Shown: positions 22,788 through 33,323 of the stretch, one piece after another
Numbering within the stretch: the stretch's first letter is position 1
Layout: each line of letters starts with the position of its first letter
Assembly (NCBI RefSeq): GCF_001019715.1
Contig: NZ_BBXJ01000001.1
Location: forward strand, 1,984,001-2,048,000
DNA length: 64,000 nt
Direction of reading: 5' to 3'
Source of the DNA: Rodentibacter caecimuris
GTDB lineage: Bacteria; Pseudomonadota; Gammaproteobacteria; Enterobacterales; Pasteurellaceae
Notes under the pieces: model-generated
Databases searched by the model: none
The model's input: only the letters and a program-made list of their open reading frames with translations
What the model was told of the DNA's origin: nothing
Program-made: the position numbers and the translations under genes

Positions 22788-23651
22788 TTAATCATCCCTA
22801 TCAATAATTTCCGGCTTATTCGTTTCTTCCGGTGGATTATCCGCCAACCAATTCGCTAACCGAGCATAATCGGCAATAGAAAGATTTTCCGCACGTGCAT
22901 TTAAATCAATCCCAAGTGCGGTCAAATTTTCTGCCGAAAATAAGGTGGATAACGCATTACGCAAGGTTTTGCGGCGTTGATTAAAAGCTTGTGAACATAC
23001 TCTATTCAACCAATATAAATCTTTCACCGGATGTGGCAACACTTGATGAGGAATTAAACGCACTACGGCCGAATCCACTTTTGGTGCAGGTTTAAAAGCT
23101 GTAGGTGGCACTTCCAACACCGGCATCACTTGACAAAAATACTGTGCCATAATGGTTAAACGCCCGTAAGCCTTGCTATTCGGTGCAGCACATAAACGTT
23201 TTACCACCTCTTTTTGCAACATAAAGTGCATGTCTTGAATAATGTGATGATATTTAAAAAGGTGGAACATCAAAGGCGTAGAAATGTTATAGGGTAAGTT
23301 TCCAAAGATACGTAATTTCCGCCCAGCCTCGGCTAAATTTTCTTGACGATAAAGTTCGCCAAAATCAAATTGCATCGCATCATTTTCGATTACAGTGATT
23401 TTATGATGTAGAAACGGGTGGTGGCGCAGACGTTCCGCCAGATCGCGATCCAACTCCACTACGGTTAAATGCTCGATTTGTTCGGCGACCGGCTCGGTTA
23501 ATGCCCCAAGTCCAGGCCCGATCTCCAATAAAAATTGATCCTTTTGCGGATAAATCGCCGCAACAATATTCTGAATGACATTGCTATCGTGCAAAAAGTT
23601 TTGCCCGAAACGTTTGCGGGCGGTATGCCCTAAGTGTTTTTTGGAACTCAT
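22788..23651 (-). CDS. rsmA: 16S rRNA (adenine1518/1519-N6) dimethyltransferase
   Basis: A 287-residue KsgA/RsmA that dimethylates two adjacent adenines in 16S helix 45 during small-subunit maturation. Visible motifs: [10 protein letters not shown] near the start, the SAM-binding [13 protein letters not shown] (about 43-55), the catalytic NLPYNIST (about 118), and a lysine/arginine-rich C-terminal domain ([11 protein letters not shown]). It is the first gene of rsmA-apaH-HI_0552 and diverges from infA. Confidence 0.97.
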   Translation of the reverse strand: MSSKKHLGHTARKRFGQNFLHDSNVIQNIVAAIYPQKDQFLLEIGPGLGALTEPVAEQIEHLTVVELDRDLAERLRHHPFLHHKITVIENDAMQFDFGELYRQENLAEAGRKLRIFGNLPYNISTPLMFHLFKYHHIIQDMHFMLQKEVVKRLCAAPNSKAYGRLTIMAQYFCQVMPVLEVPPTAFKPAPKVDSAVVRLIPHQVLPHPVKDLYWLNRVCSQAFNQRRKTLRNALSTLFSAENLTALGIDLNARAENLSIADYARLANWLADNPPEETNKPEIIDRDD

Positions 23652-23766
23652 AGTCTTCTATCTTTTATCAAATTGCGGTTATTATAGAGCGTGATTTGGG
23701 TTTGTAAATCATTGAACTATTGAATCCTCCCCTACACAAAGAGATTATTTTTTCAACACAATTTGA

Positions 23767-24087
<321 letters not shown>

Positions 24088-24106
24088 TTTTAGACAAAAG
24101 AAGAAA

Positions 24107-24131
24107 GCCGATATAAATTATCGGTTTTTTA
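24107..24131 (+). terminator. infA terminator
   Basis: AGCCGATA / TATCGGTT stem followed by a T-rich tract (TTTTTTATT). Confidence 0.8.
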
Positions 24132-24192
24132 TTGCCTAAAAAAACTGCAAATCAGTTGCAAAAAACAAAAATTTCGATATAATCCGCAACCC

Positions 24193-24255
24193 TTAGTCAC
24201 ATTCAATTTTTCGTTCCTTGCCTTTGCAGATTGGTGACTAATCTACGTCAAAGGC
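24193..24255 (+). promoter_or_regulatory. rpsF leader with mutually exclusive helices (S6:S18-type leader candidate)
   Basis: TTAGTCAC (24193-24200) pairs perfectly with GTGACTAA (24234-24241). GCCTTTG (24220-24226) pairs with CAAAGGC (24249-24255), extended by AGATT/AATCT. The loop of the second structure contains the 3' arm of the first, giving a pseudoknot or a switch. rpsF operons are autoregulated by S6:S18 in many bacteria. Whether this fold is that leader needs a model search. Confidence 0.45.
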
Positions 24256-24278
24256 TGATTAACCCGTAAGGAGCAGTA

Positions 24279-24642
24279 ATGCGTCACTACGAAATCGTGT
24301 TTATGGTTCATCCGGACCAAAGCGAGCAAGTACCAGGTATGATTGAACGTTACACAGGTTCTGTTAAAGAAGCCGGTGGTCAGGTTCATCGCCTAGAAGA
24401 TTGGGGTCGCCGTCAATTAGCATACCCAATCAACAAATTACACAAAGCACATTATGTGCTTATGAATGTAGAAGCGCCTCAACAAGTCATCGACGAGCTA
24501 GAAACGACTTTCCGTTATAACGATGCTGTATTACGCAGTCTTGTTATTCATACTAAGCACGCCGTAACAGAAGCGTCCCCAATGGTTAAAGCAAAAGATG
24601 ATCGTAAAGCTTTAGCTGAAGTTGAAAACAACGATTTTGAGG

Positions 24643-24656
<14 letters not shown>
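24279..24656 (+). CDS. rpsF: Ribosomal protein S6
   Basis: A 125-residue protein with the S6 pattern ([25 protein letters not shown], then [21 protein letters not shown]). It has an acidic C-terminal tail ([12 protein letters not shown]), like E. coli S6, whose tail is extended with glutamates by RimK. It heads the rpsF-priB-rpsR-rplI operon. Its end overlaps priB by 14 bases. Confidence 0.97.
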
Positions 24657-25211
<555 letters not shown>

Positions 25212-25226
25212 GAAGGAGAAGGTCAA

Positions 25227-25676
25227 ATGCAAGTTATTCTTTTAGATAAAATTGCTCACCTAGGTAACGTAGGTGATCAAGTAGATGTTAAGTCAGGTTT
25301 TGCACGTAACTTCTTAATCCCACAAGGTAAAGCGGTTATGGCAACTAAAGCAAACATCGAACACTTTGAAGCACGTCGTGCTGAGTTAGAAGAAAAAGCA
25401 GCTAAGTCACTAGCGGCGGCAGTCGACCGCGCAGAGCGTTTAGAAGCGTTAGAAAAAGTCACTATCGCATCTAAAGCCGGTGATGAAGGTCGTTTATTCG
25501 GTTCTATCACTACCCGTGATGTAGCTGAAGCAGTTACTTCTGCTGGCGTTGAAGTAGCGAAAAGCGAAGTTCGTTTACCAAACGGTCCAATTCGTACCCT
25601 TGGTGAGCACGATGTTCGTTTCCAACTTCACGGTGAAGTGTTTGCATCATTAAACATCGTTATTGTTGCGGAATAA
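25227..25676 (+). CDS. rplI: Ribosomal protein L9
   Basis: A 149-residue protein. The N-terminal domain [37 protein letters not shown] binds 23S rRNA. A long connecting helix (about 42-75) leads to the C-terminal domain ending [16 protein letters not shown]. It is the last gene of the operon, followed by a strong terminator. Confidence 0.97.
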   Translation: MQVILLDKIAHLGNVGDQVDVKSGFARNFLIPQGKAVMATKANIEHFEARRAELEEKAAKSLAAAVDRAERLEALEKVTIASKAGDEGRLFGSITTRDVAEAVTSAGVEVAKSEVRLPNGPIRTLGEHDVRFQLHGEVFASLNIVIVAE

Positions 25677-25691
25677 TTTATCCGTAAACAA

Positions 25692-25716
25692 AAACCCGAC
25701 TTCTGTCGGGTTTTTT
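25692..25716 (+). terminator. rplI operon terminator
   Basis: AACCCGAC-TTCT-GTCGGGTT followed by six T. Confidence 0.92.
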
Positions 25717-25764
25717 ATTGCGAAGTTCAGTAAAAGTGCGGTCAAAAATTTCGCATTTTTCCAT

Positions 25765-26133
25765 TTATTTTATTGCTGAAGGCAAAGTACCTCGTTCGAC
25801 AATGACTCCTACACCATGAGCCTGTGCCACGGCTTTAGGCTTACTTAATTTCAAACGCAGCCATGGAATAGAAAAACGTTTTTGTAATTGTTCGGCAACC
25901 TCATAGGCAACACGCTCAACAAGTAAAAAGGGCTTTGCCTGCACATAATCCAAAACAAATCGGCTAACTTCCGCATAATTAAGACAATATTGCACATCAT
26001 CGGTTTCTGCTGCCTTTTTACAATCCCAGGCCATTTCAATATCAAACACTAATTTTTGTTGAATTTGCTGTTCCCAATCATAGACACCAATTTGGGCAAA
26101 TGCCGTTAATTCTTCAATAAAAATACGATCCAT
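25765..26133 (-). CDS. folB: Dihydroneopterin aldolase
   Basis: A 122-residue enzyme of folate synthesis releasing glycolaldehyde from 7,8-dihydroneopterin. Family features: MDRIFIEELTAFAQIGVYDWE (the catalytic Glu in the GVYDWE segment) and LKLSKPKAVAQAHGVGVIVER with the active-site lysine. Length is typical. It diverges from plsY with an 85-base gap, the same arrangement as in E. coli. Confidence 0.95.
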   Translation of the reverse strand: MDRIFIEELTAFAQIGVYDWEQQIQQKLVFDIEMAWDCKKAAETDDVQYCLNYAEVSRFVLDYVQAKPFLLVERVAYEVAEQLQKRFSIPWLRLKLSKPKAVAQAHGVGVIVERGTLPSAIK

Positions 26134-26218
26134 ATCAGATTCCTCTAAAATTATAGTAGGCGTATGCTAGCAAGTTTAGGTAAAATAGCGAGGAAATTTT
26201 ATCATTCCGGGGGATTAA

Positions 26219-26839
26219 ATGAGCCTATTCGCTATTATTTACATGATTTTTGCCTATCTCTTAGGATCGATTTCCAGTGCAATCTTAATTTGTAAAGTAG
26301 CGGGCTTACCCGATCCCCGTCAATACGGTTCTCACAATCCCGGGGCAACAAATGTATTTCGTATCGGTGGACGCTGGGCCGCACTTGCCGTACTCATTTT
26401 TGATATTTTAAAAGGTATGTTACCGGTTTGGGCAGGTTATTACCTAGGATTAACTCAATTTGAGCTAGGTATGGTCGCTCTCGGAGCCTGTTTGGGACAT
26501 ATTTTTCCTATTTTTTTTCGATTTAAAGGCGGAAAAGGAGTTGCTACGGCATTTGGCGCAATTGCACCAATTGCATGGGCAGTAGCAGGATCGATTTTTG
26601 GTACTTGGTTTATCGTTTTCTTAGTCAGTGGTTATTCTTCTTTAAGCGCAGTCGTTACTGCATTACTGGCACCTTTTTATGTCTGGTGGTTTAAACCTGA
26701 ATTTACTTTCCCTGTGGCGTTGGTGAGCTGTTTATTGATTTACCGCCATCATGATAACATTCAACGCTTATGGCGTGGGCAAGAAGACAAAATATGGTCA
26801 AAATTAAAGAAAAATAAAGGGACTATTCCAGATAACTAA
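26219..26839 (+). CDS. plsY: Glycerol-3-phosphate acyltransferase PlsY
   Basis: A 206-residue membrane enzyme transferring acyl groups from acyl-phosphate to glycerol 3-phosphate. It has about five membrane helices and the conserved loops [27 protein letters not shown] (residues 37-52) and [15 protein letters not shown] (about 101-115). Length and motifs fit. It stands alone, with a decayed transposase gene starting 30 bases after the stop. Confidence 0.95.
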   Translation: MSLFAIIYMIFAYLLGSISSAILICKVAGLPDPRQYGSHNPGATNVFRIGGRWAALAVLIFDILKGMLPVWAGYYLGLTQFELGMVALGACLGHIFPIFFRFKGGKGVATAFGAIAPIAWAVAGSIFGTWFIVFLVSGYSSLSAVVTALLAPFYVWWFKPEFTFPVALVSCLLIYRHHDNIQRLWRGQEDKIWSKLKKNKGTIPDN

Positions 26840-26869
26840 CAAATTTCCCATTTAGGATAAAACGTTCTA

Positions 26870-27348
26870 ATGAGGAAAAGTTATTCAAGTCAGCACAAAC
26901 AACATTACCTTCATAGAGCATCTTCCAGTTGGGTCTACTTAGCCTAACTGTCGCTGAACTCGTGAATTTAAACAAAATACCCCCGTATTTTATTTCCATC
27001 GTTTACATCTTGCTCATTTAAAAAAATCCTCATTTAGATGTCTTATAGTGAAACTGAAGCCGATGAAAGCTACATTTCGGTAACACTAGCAAAGGCCAAC
27101 AAGGGCGAGTAGGTAAAGTTGCGATGTTTGTGCTTATCAAACGTAATGATAAGATTTAGACCGTTACCGTACCGAATACACAAGCAGTAACATTATTACC
27201 GATTATTCGAGAGAAAGAACCCGACTGTATTTTTTACACCAATACTTATCGTAATAATGATATCTTTGATGCAAACGAATTTAATCGCAGGGACATAAAG
27301 TCCCAGATTTCAATTTTAAAACTGTTAATTAAGAATGACTTATCCTAG
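26870..27348 (+). pseudogene. Decayed IS1595/ISXO2-type transposase (IS1016-like)
   Basis: Fragments in more than one frame spell a transposase. It starts MRKSYSSQHKQ at 26870, then ETEADESY near 27055 and GRVGKVAMFVLIKRNDKI followed by a stop. TVTVPNTQAVTLLPIIREKEPDCIFYTNTYR and DIFDANEFNRR come next. These match the order of the ISXO2-like domain (EADESYFGG, VFGLLKRNGKVYTVTVPNT, IVYTDxY). Stops and frameshifts make it inactive, and the C-terminal third is missing. A palindrome TCCTAG/CTAGGA near 27343-27358 may be an insertion end. The rest of 26840-27459 holds nothing else that I can identify. Confidence 0.85.
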
Positions 27349-27459
27349 CTATCTAGGACAGACTCACAATAAAGTAGGATATATTTTTGACGATTAATAG
27401 CCCCATCTCCCGCTTATTTTATATATTGAGACAACCCCAATGAAGTCTGCACATCGGAT

Positions 27460-28509
27460 TTAATCTTCCGGTAGCGCATTGAGTACGGCTTTGACTAATG
27501 TTGCCAACGGAATGGCAAAAAATACGCCCCAAAATCCCCATAGACCGCCAAAAATGAGGACGGAAATAATGATAATTAAAGGGTGTAAATTCACTGCTTC
27601 AGAGAATAAATAAGGGACTAATAAATTTCCGTCCAGTAACTGGCTCACGGCAAAGGCGATAATGATATACCAGAAAGTCGGGCTAATACCGAATTGAAAC
27701 AAAGCAACAAGCGCTACAGGAATAGTCACTAGAACGGCGCCAATGTAAGGTACTAATACGGAAAGTCCTACGGCAAAGGCCAATAAGAGCGGATAATTTA
27801 AGCCGAAAATTAGGAAAATAACGTAAGTTACCAAAGTGACAATTAAAATTTCTAATAATTTTCCGTGAATATAATTGGCAATTTGTTGTTGCATTTCCGT
27901 CCATACTTTGAAAGCGAGGTTGCGATTACGTGGTAGAAAACGGCTCACACCTTGTAAAAGTTCGCTTTTATCCTTCAACATAAAAAACATCATTAATGGT
28001 ACTAAGAACGCATAAATACCAAGTGAAACCAAGTTCATTATAGAGGCAAGCGAAAGTTTGACGGCTGACTCACCAAAACCGAGGATTTTTTCCCGTACAG
28101 AATTAAAAATGGCATCTACCATGGAATAATCGATCAGTTCCGGATAATGCTCCGGCAGGCTAAGTAGCCATTCATTCAGTTTATTGAACATTGCCGGTAA
28201 ATCGCTTAATAAAGAAACGGTTTGATTCCATAACATCGGCACTAACACAAGGAAAAAAATGGTTGCTACGCCAATGAAACTGCCAAAGATAATCACCGTT
28301 GCTAACATTCGTGGAAATTTCAAATGATTTGTCAAAAAGTGAATTGGCATTTCTAACAAATAGGCAAGTACAACCGCAATGAGAAATGGTGCAATTAAAT
28401 TTCCGAAAAAATAAATCGCAACAAAACCAAAAAGCAAAATAGCCAATAGCCCCATTGCTTGCGGATCGCCTAAACGGCGTGCATACCAGCTTTTCAACAT
28501 TTCTAACAT
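27460..28509 (-). CDS. AI-2E family transporter (PerM-like)
   Basis: About 349 residues if started at the ATG at 28509 ([17 protein letters not shown]); upstream in-frame codons reach 28563 without support. It has roughly eight membrane helices and the family's conserved C-terminal core ([40 protein letters not shown], then [37 protein letters not shown]). Members export small molecules or act as Na+/H+ antiporters; the substrate cannot be told. The stop is followed by the decayed transposase region. Confidence 0.85.
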   Translation of the reverse strand: MLEMLKSWYARRLGDPQAMGLLAILLFGFVAIYFFGNLIAPFLIAVVLAYLLEMPIHFLTNHLKFPRMLATVIIFGSFIGVATIFFLVLVPMLWNQTVSLLSDLPAMFNKLNEWLLSLPEHYPELIDYSMVDAIFNSVREKILGFGESAVKLSLASIMNLVSLGIYAFLVPLMMFFMLKDKSELLQGVSRFLPRNRNLAFKVWTEMQQQIANYIHGKLLEILIVTLVTYVIFLIFGLNYPLLLAFAVGLSVLVPYIGAVLVTIPVALVALFQFGISPTFWYIIIAFAVSQLLDGNLLVPYLFSEAVNLHPLIIIISVLIFGGLWGFWGVFFAIPLATLVKAVLNALPED

Positions 28510-28587
28510 TATCAACATCCAAAGTGAGCATTTTCCAGCATTATAAGTTAAAATTTCTTTCAATTATAGCCAGCTAAAGGAAATTCT

Positions 28588-28938
28588 ATGTCAGTTATTA
28601 TTTATCACAATCCTCGTTGCTCCAAAAGCCAGGAAACGTTAGCGTTAATAGAAGAAAAAGGTATTCAGCCAAACATTGAACTTTATTTACAAAAACAATA
28701 TTCCGTTGCCGAACTGCAACAACTTGCGAATAAATTAAACATCACGGATATTCGCCAAATGATGCGGGTGAAAGATGAGCTTTATCAATCCTTAAATCTT
28801 GCTAATTCGGCATTGACGAATGCCGATTTATTGACGGCGATAAGTGAGCATTCCGCTTTGCTTGAACGCCCGATAGTGGTGAATGGTGACAAAGCAAAAA
28901 TCGGGCGACCACCGGAAAGTGTTCTTGATATTTTGTAA
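28588..28938 (+). CDS. ArsC/YfgD-family thioredoxin-fold protein
   Basis: A 116-residue protein, MSVIIYHNPRCSKSQETLAL, with the redox Cys of the ArsC family (NPRCSKS, about Cys11) and the conserved RPIVVNGDKAKIGRPPESVLDIL tail. True arsenate reductases are longer (about 140), and the NPRCSKS form is that of YfgD. No arsenic genes are nearby, so detoxification is not certain. It diverges from the AI-2E transporter. Confidence 0.8.
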   Translation: MSVIIYHNPRCSKSQETLALIEEKGIQPNIELYLQKQYSVAELQQLANKLNITDIRQMMRVKDELYQSLNLANSALTNADLLTAISEHSALLERPIVVNGDKAKIGRPPESVLDIL

Positions 28939-28963
28939 TTTTAAGGTTTACCCGTATAATACA

Positions 28964-28995
28964 GCAGCCGTGAAAATGTCTTCACGGCTTTTTTA
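28964..28995 (+). terminator. Terminator between yfgD-like gene and arfA
   Basis: AGCCGTGAA ... TTCACGGCT with six T, just ahead of the arfA ribosome-binding site (AAGGAAAA). Confidence 0.85.
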
Positions 28996-29005
28996 AGGAA
29001 AAATG

Positions 29006-29251
29006 ATGGCAAAGAAACAAAAAAGTGCGGTTGAAAATCAAACCGTTTATCGGCACACAAGAGGTGTCGTAAAAGATAATGCGATCATGGCATTATTACA
29101 TGACAAATTATTCCGTCAGCGTATTGAGAAAAAACGTAAAGGAAAAGGCAGTTACCAACGCAAAGCAAAGCATGTAGGGAAACGTTTTGAAAAACCCGAT
29201 TATAAATTTTTTGATTTCAGAAACTTTATAATCGGGTTTTTCTTAAAGTAA
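29006..29251 (+). CDS. arfA: Alternative ribosome-rescue factor ArfA
   Basis: The protein has about 81 residues (two adjacent ATGs at 29003 and 29006). The core [38 protein letters not shown] matches ArfA, which recruits RF2 to ribosomes stalled without a stop codon. As in E. coli, the 3' part of the gene contains an intrinsic-terminator hairpin, so most mRNA should lack a stop and be tagged by tmRNA-SmpB unless that system fails. The truncated active form would end near the KRFEKPD segment. An uptake signal lies inside the 5' part of the gene. Confidence 0.93.
   Translation: MAKKQKSAVENQTVYRHTRGVVKDNAIMALLHDKLFRQRIEKKRKGKGSYQRKAKHVGKRFEKPDYKFFDFRNFIIGFFLK
29191..29241 (+). terminator. Intragenic terminator/RNase III-type hairpin within arfA
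   Basis: A 16-bp perfect stem (29191-29206 with 29225-29240), 18-base loop, then T's; it ends before the arfA stop codon. It is the expected switch that makes arfA mRNA non-stop. Confidence 0.85.
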
Positions 29252-29273
29252 TCGGCGTAACGAGAGGTAAAAT

Positions 29274-29570
29274 ATGTCAAATAAAACAGAAACATTATTC
29301 AATACAACATGGAATGTGCGCATTAGTGATCCGGGTGAAGAAGGTGCGCACAGCCATTTTTTTGAAACCGTTTATTTAACCCTTACTGCACATTTTGAAG
29401 AAAATGGGATTCGCTATGAATTTGTCCGCAGAGTAGAAGATCAAGTCAAAGTACAACGTTCATTTACAGAATTAAACGAACTGTTCAAATTTCTCGGCGA
29501 TTATTTAGATGCGGTTTCTCTCGGCGTGCTAGGAGTGAAAATTGGCAATTTAGGGGTAAAAGCCGAATAA
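29274..29570 (+). CDS. Conserved Pasteurellaceae protein (possibly DUF5377)
   Basis: A 98-residue protein (MSNKTETLFNTTWNVRISDPGEEGAHSHFFETVYLTLTAHFEENGIRYEFVRRVEDQ...) that resembles a small conserved Pasteurellaceae family. It has no signal peptide; it looks like a strand-rich core followed by a hydrophobic C-terminal segment. It follows arfA by 22 bases, so its expression depends on read-through of the arfA hairpin or on its own start. Function unknown. Confidence 0.6.
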   Translation: MSNKTETLFNTTWNVRISDPGEEGAHSHFFETVYLTLTAHFEENGIRYEFVRRVEDQVKVQRSFTELNELFKFLGDYLDAVSLGVLGVKIGNLGVKAE

Positions 29571-29580
29571 TTTAAAAGTG

Positions 29581-29609
29581 AAAGTGCGGTTGAAATTAAC
29601 CGCACTTTT
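29581..29609. terminator. Terminator from inverted uptake signals
   Basis: AAAGTGCGGTT / AACCGCACTTT stem followed by TTAATT, after the 98-residue gene. Confidence 0.85.
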
Positions 29610-29614
29610 AATTA

Positions 29615-29999
29615 TCAGGTAACATCTGAGCATAAAAATATACGCTATACATATGTAATCAAAAAGATTAAGCAGTGAGCAAAATAAAATCCACCTATAA
29701 TGAATAAGGCTGACAAGCAAAAATTCAACATATAGAAGGATAAGTCATGGCCAGTAAATCCAATGACGATTCAGGTCTATCACACACAAGATGGAACTGT
29801 AAGTATCATATAATCTTTATCCCGAAGTATCGAAGACAGGTAATTTATGGAAAATTGCGAGTAGATATTGGAGGAATATTAAGACAGTTGTGTAGTTATA
29901 AAGAAGTCGAAATTCTAGAGGTTCACGCAATAAAAGAGAATATTCATATGTTTTTGAAGATTCCCCCCAAATTGGCAGTATCAAGTTTTATGGGATAGT
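29615..29999 (+). mobile_element. IS200/IS605-type element, 5' fragment
   Basis: The stretch shares its left end and non-coding leader with the copy near 55497 (for example TGAGCATAAAAATATACGC) up to TATGGGATA at 29997, after which the two diverge sharply. About 385 bases are left; the right half of the element is missing. Confidence 0.85.
29747..29998 (+). pseudogene. Truncated IS200-type transposase TnpA
   Basis: 83 residues remain of a Y1 transposase (HTRWNCKYHIIFIPKYRRQVIYGKLR...). The HUH pair is changed: the segment reads ENIHMFLKIPP, with Asn where the first histidine is expected, and the Tyr-bearing half is gone. It cannot be active. The other copy keeps HIH and the Tyr region but is frameshifted in its first half. 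Confidence 0.85.
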
Positions 30000-30360
30000 T
30001 TGCGGCTAAGAGACAGTCTTTATGGTAAAAACGACGGATTTTTAAGATAGTTTCCATGCAAAGCATACTAGGTTATTCTCTGTTTAAGTAGCAAGGCATT
30101 TATAAAAAGACACAGTGGTTTACTTTTCGATGATCTTCCAGCGTCAGCCTGGTTCATTTTTGCATTGATCATAACACTAGTTTAAGTCTCTCTTCCTAAT
30201 CTGTTAAATTTGCTATTTAGGGAAAGTTTTTCCTGCTATAAAAATAGGATTTGCATTACGTAGAGCCTCATTTCATAATGGTCTTGGACAAATTAATCCC
30301 ATTTAATTCAACCTACGTCCTAGTTTTTCATTTTTTTTGTCAAAATTTTTAGTTTTCTTC

Positions 30361-30516
30361 CGATATTGTGTAACAGTTGCACAAAACTGATATTCTCATG
30401 TGATCGCGGGGATACAGTACACGCAACATCAATAATTTCAATAGCTGCGGAGCATACGTAGTATGCTCCTACATTTTGTATAAATTTTTATCTTTTGCGT
30501 TTGCTACATAATACCG
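30361..30516. repeat. Intergenic inverted-repeat element, copy B
   Basis: Ends CGATATTGTGTAACAGTTGC and GCTACATAATACCG are near-inverted copies of each other and match the ends of copy A at 36523-36633. The middle carries GGAGCATAC/GTATGCTCC and CCTACATTTT. Its right end reaches into the last codons of the kef gene (stop at 30504-30506). Bases 30000-30360 show no gene or other feature to me. Confidence 0.65.
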
Positions 30517-32332
30517 TTTTCTTCTTGTTCTTTTTCTTTCGCTCTTAGCAAGATTTCTTGAATATCTGCCGCCATTTTTTGGTCGCATTCCCTCGCAATA
30601 TCTTGTAATATCGGGCTTTTAAAGAATTCTGATTTTGGCTCATAAACTTGAGACATTAATTTCACTTCATGACGATCAGCATGGAAATAATATTCCGCAA
30701 TTTCTTTTGCCACTTCAGGTTCCATACCTAACCCTTCTAATGCGGTACGTCCGGTACGCACTGCAGAATCGAATGTTTCACGTATAACGTCATTTGCCCC
30801 GGAATTATATAAATCAAATGTATGAAAACGGTCATAAGAACGAGCAATAATTTTAATATTCGGGTTCACTTCACGGGCAAAGTGCACTATATCGGAGGCT
30901 TGTGCTTTATTATCAATTGCCACAACAAGCATTTCTGCCTGTTCCAATCCTGCCGCAATTAAAAACTCACGGCGGGAAGCGTCGCCAAAATAAGATTTAA
31001 TGCCATATTCATTAAAACCTTTAATCATCGTTGGATTAAGATCTACCACTGTTGTGGCATAACCACTTAAACGGAGCAAGTCATTTACGATTTGTCCAAA
31101 ACGTCCCATACCGATAATAAGTATCGGATGCTGTTCATCAATTTCATCGGGTTCAATTTCTTCTGCAATTTCTTTCGATCCATATTTTTCATAAAGCACA
31201 AGAATGAGCGGCGTCATCACCATAGAAAGCACAACAATTGCCGTCATATTGGCATTTACCGTTTCATCAATCACTCCTTTTGACAGGGCTGCCGCAAAAA
31301 GCACAAAAGCAAATTCCCCACCTTGTGCCATTAAGAGCGCTCGTTCTAATGCTGTTTTATGAGTACTTTTAGCAACACGTGCTACAACATAAATACAGAC
31401 ACCTTTGGTGAGCATTAATACAATCACGCCTAAAAGGATTAATTGCCAGTTTTCTGCAACGACTTTTAAATCTAACGCCATTCCCACGCCAAGGAAGAAA
31501 AGCCCCAGCAATAAACCACGGAAAGGCTCAATATCCGCCTCCAATTGATGGCGGAAGGCAGATTCGGAAAGCATTACACCTGCTACAAAAGCGCCCATCG
31601 CCATGGATAAGCCGGCTTCTTCCATTAATAATGCGGCCCCCAATACCACAAAAAGTGCAGCAGCAGTCATGACTTCACGGGCTTTAGCATTCGCCAAAAT
31701 ACGGAAAACCGGATTTAAAATGAAACGGCCAATAAACACTAATACCGCTAAGGCGAGCATAGCAATGCCCGCAGATTGCCACCAAGGCATGGAAGCTTCT
31801 GTTTTTTCAAAAGGAGAGAGGGAAGCAACAATAGCAAGTAATGGGACAATCAGAAGATCTTCAAATAATAAAATTGAGACGATTTTTTGACCGCGTTTGT
31901 AGAAAGTTCTTTGCGTTCACCTAATACTTGCATCACAATTGCGGTGGATGTCAATACAAAACCTGCGGAAGAGACAAACGCCACTTCCCAAGATACACCA
32001 AATTGCGCTCCCACGATCGTCATTAAAATAGCAGAAATGATCACTTGCATACTGCCTAGTCCAAAAATTTGACGACGTAATCCCCAAAGGTGTGAAGGCT
32101 TCATTTCAAGTCCAATCACAAATAAGAACATCACGACACCAAATTCAGCCAGATGAATAATTGCGTGAGGATCACCAATCACCTGTAAACCATAGGGGCC
32201 AATAGCCAATCCGGCAGCGAGATACCCCAACACCGATCCCAATCCTATGCGTTTAAATAATGGCACCGCCACCACTGCGGCACCCAGCAATGCCACCACT
32301 CGAATTAAATCACCTGAACTTTCCGCTGCCAT
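30504..32332 (-). pseudogene. KefB/KefC-type glutathione-gated K+ efflux antiporter, frameshifted
   Basis: Read in two frames this is a full antiporter: membrane domain from MAAESSGDLIRVVALLG (start about 32332), then a cytosolic TrkA-N domain (IIGMGRFGQIVNDLLRLSG, GDASRREFLIAAGLEQAEMLVVAIDN). The frames meet at 31896-31898. Reverse-strand ACAAACGC lacks one A relative to an ACAAAACGC that would keep KRGQKIVSILLFEDLL in frame. The remaining pieces are otherwise intact, so this is a recent inactivation or a base-call error. Kef proteins acidify the cytoplasm under electrophile stress. Confidence 0.88.
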
Positions 32333-32544
32333 AGTCACTCCTAAAAAAATTAAACAAGTAAAAAACAGGGGCATTTTACTTGCTTTCAGTTAAGATTTGT
32401 AGGAATAAACCGAGTATTTTTTAAATAACCAATAGCATTGGTGAACATTCATTATGTGATTTTTTACAAGAAAAGTTTCGTGCTGTAAAAAATCCTTGTT
32501 CGTAATGAAACGTAACAAGGATTCCTGTTTTGCTATTTATGTGT

Positions 32545-33032
32545 CTAACGTAATTTATTGGGAACTTGAGGTGCCGGTAAACGTTTTAATACGCTACCAT
32601 CAAGATTAATATCACTAAAACGAGGGGGACCGTTATTCCAATCTTCAACGGCCTGCTCCAATGCCTCTTTACTGCCCGCCACAAAGTTCCACCACATCAC
32701 TGTTGAGTGTGGCAATGGCTCACCGACTAACAACATAATATGTGTTCCTGCCTCTTCCCATAGGTTTAATGCCATATTTGCATGTTGGCAATCAAATAAA
32801 ACCGCCAGTTCATCGGCTTTATAACTCACCCCATTTACTTTTATTTCGCCTTTTAAGACTAAAATGCCGTATTCAAAACTTGGTACACGATCAATCTCAA
32901 ATGCCTGTGCGTGTTTAAATTGCATATCGCTCCCAACTAATGGGCTAAATTGCTTTGTGGTTCCGGCAACAAACGTTCAATGGGAATACCACCTATATTT
33001 TGGGGTTCGACTAAAATTTTATCAACACTCAT
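32545..33032 (-). pseudogene. Pirin-family protein with internal deletion
   Basis: The start MSVDKILVEPQNIGGIPIERLLPEPQ at 33032 runs to a stop at about 32939. A second frame then continues PLVGSDMQFKHAQAFEIDRVPSFEYGILVLKGEIKV to 32545. In intact pirins about 110 residues separate these two parts and carry the metal-binding histidines. The junction at about 32940 therefore marks a deletion that also shifts the frame. The C-terminal cupin half could be made separately from the ATG at 32925 but would lack the metal site. Confidence 0.82.
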
Positions 33033-33323
33033 TTTTTTATTACTTATATTTACTATGTTTTGTGTGATCATTAACGCATAGATAATGATAGTGCGTATTT
33101 TTATATGGATAGCCGTGTACCTTTAAAATTCATGAGGTAGTTTGCCCGATTTAATCCAATAAGAAATTTCCCCTTTCTGGTATAGACGCATCATAAGTAA
33201 AGCAGTTGAGAAACTTGGGTTGCAATAAATTCTGCGATCAATCAATATGCTTTTCACATTTTGTGCGATTTATGGTATTTTATCGCCCAATTTTCAACTT
33301 AAGTTTAATAAGGAAAACATCAA

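Noticed and set aside
30504-32374. Two separate antiporter genes
   Set aside because: The two reading frames join into one Kef protein after restoring a single base; the second has no proper start and begins mid-membrane domain.
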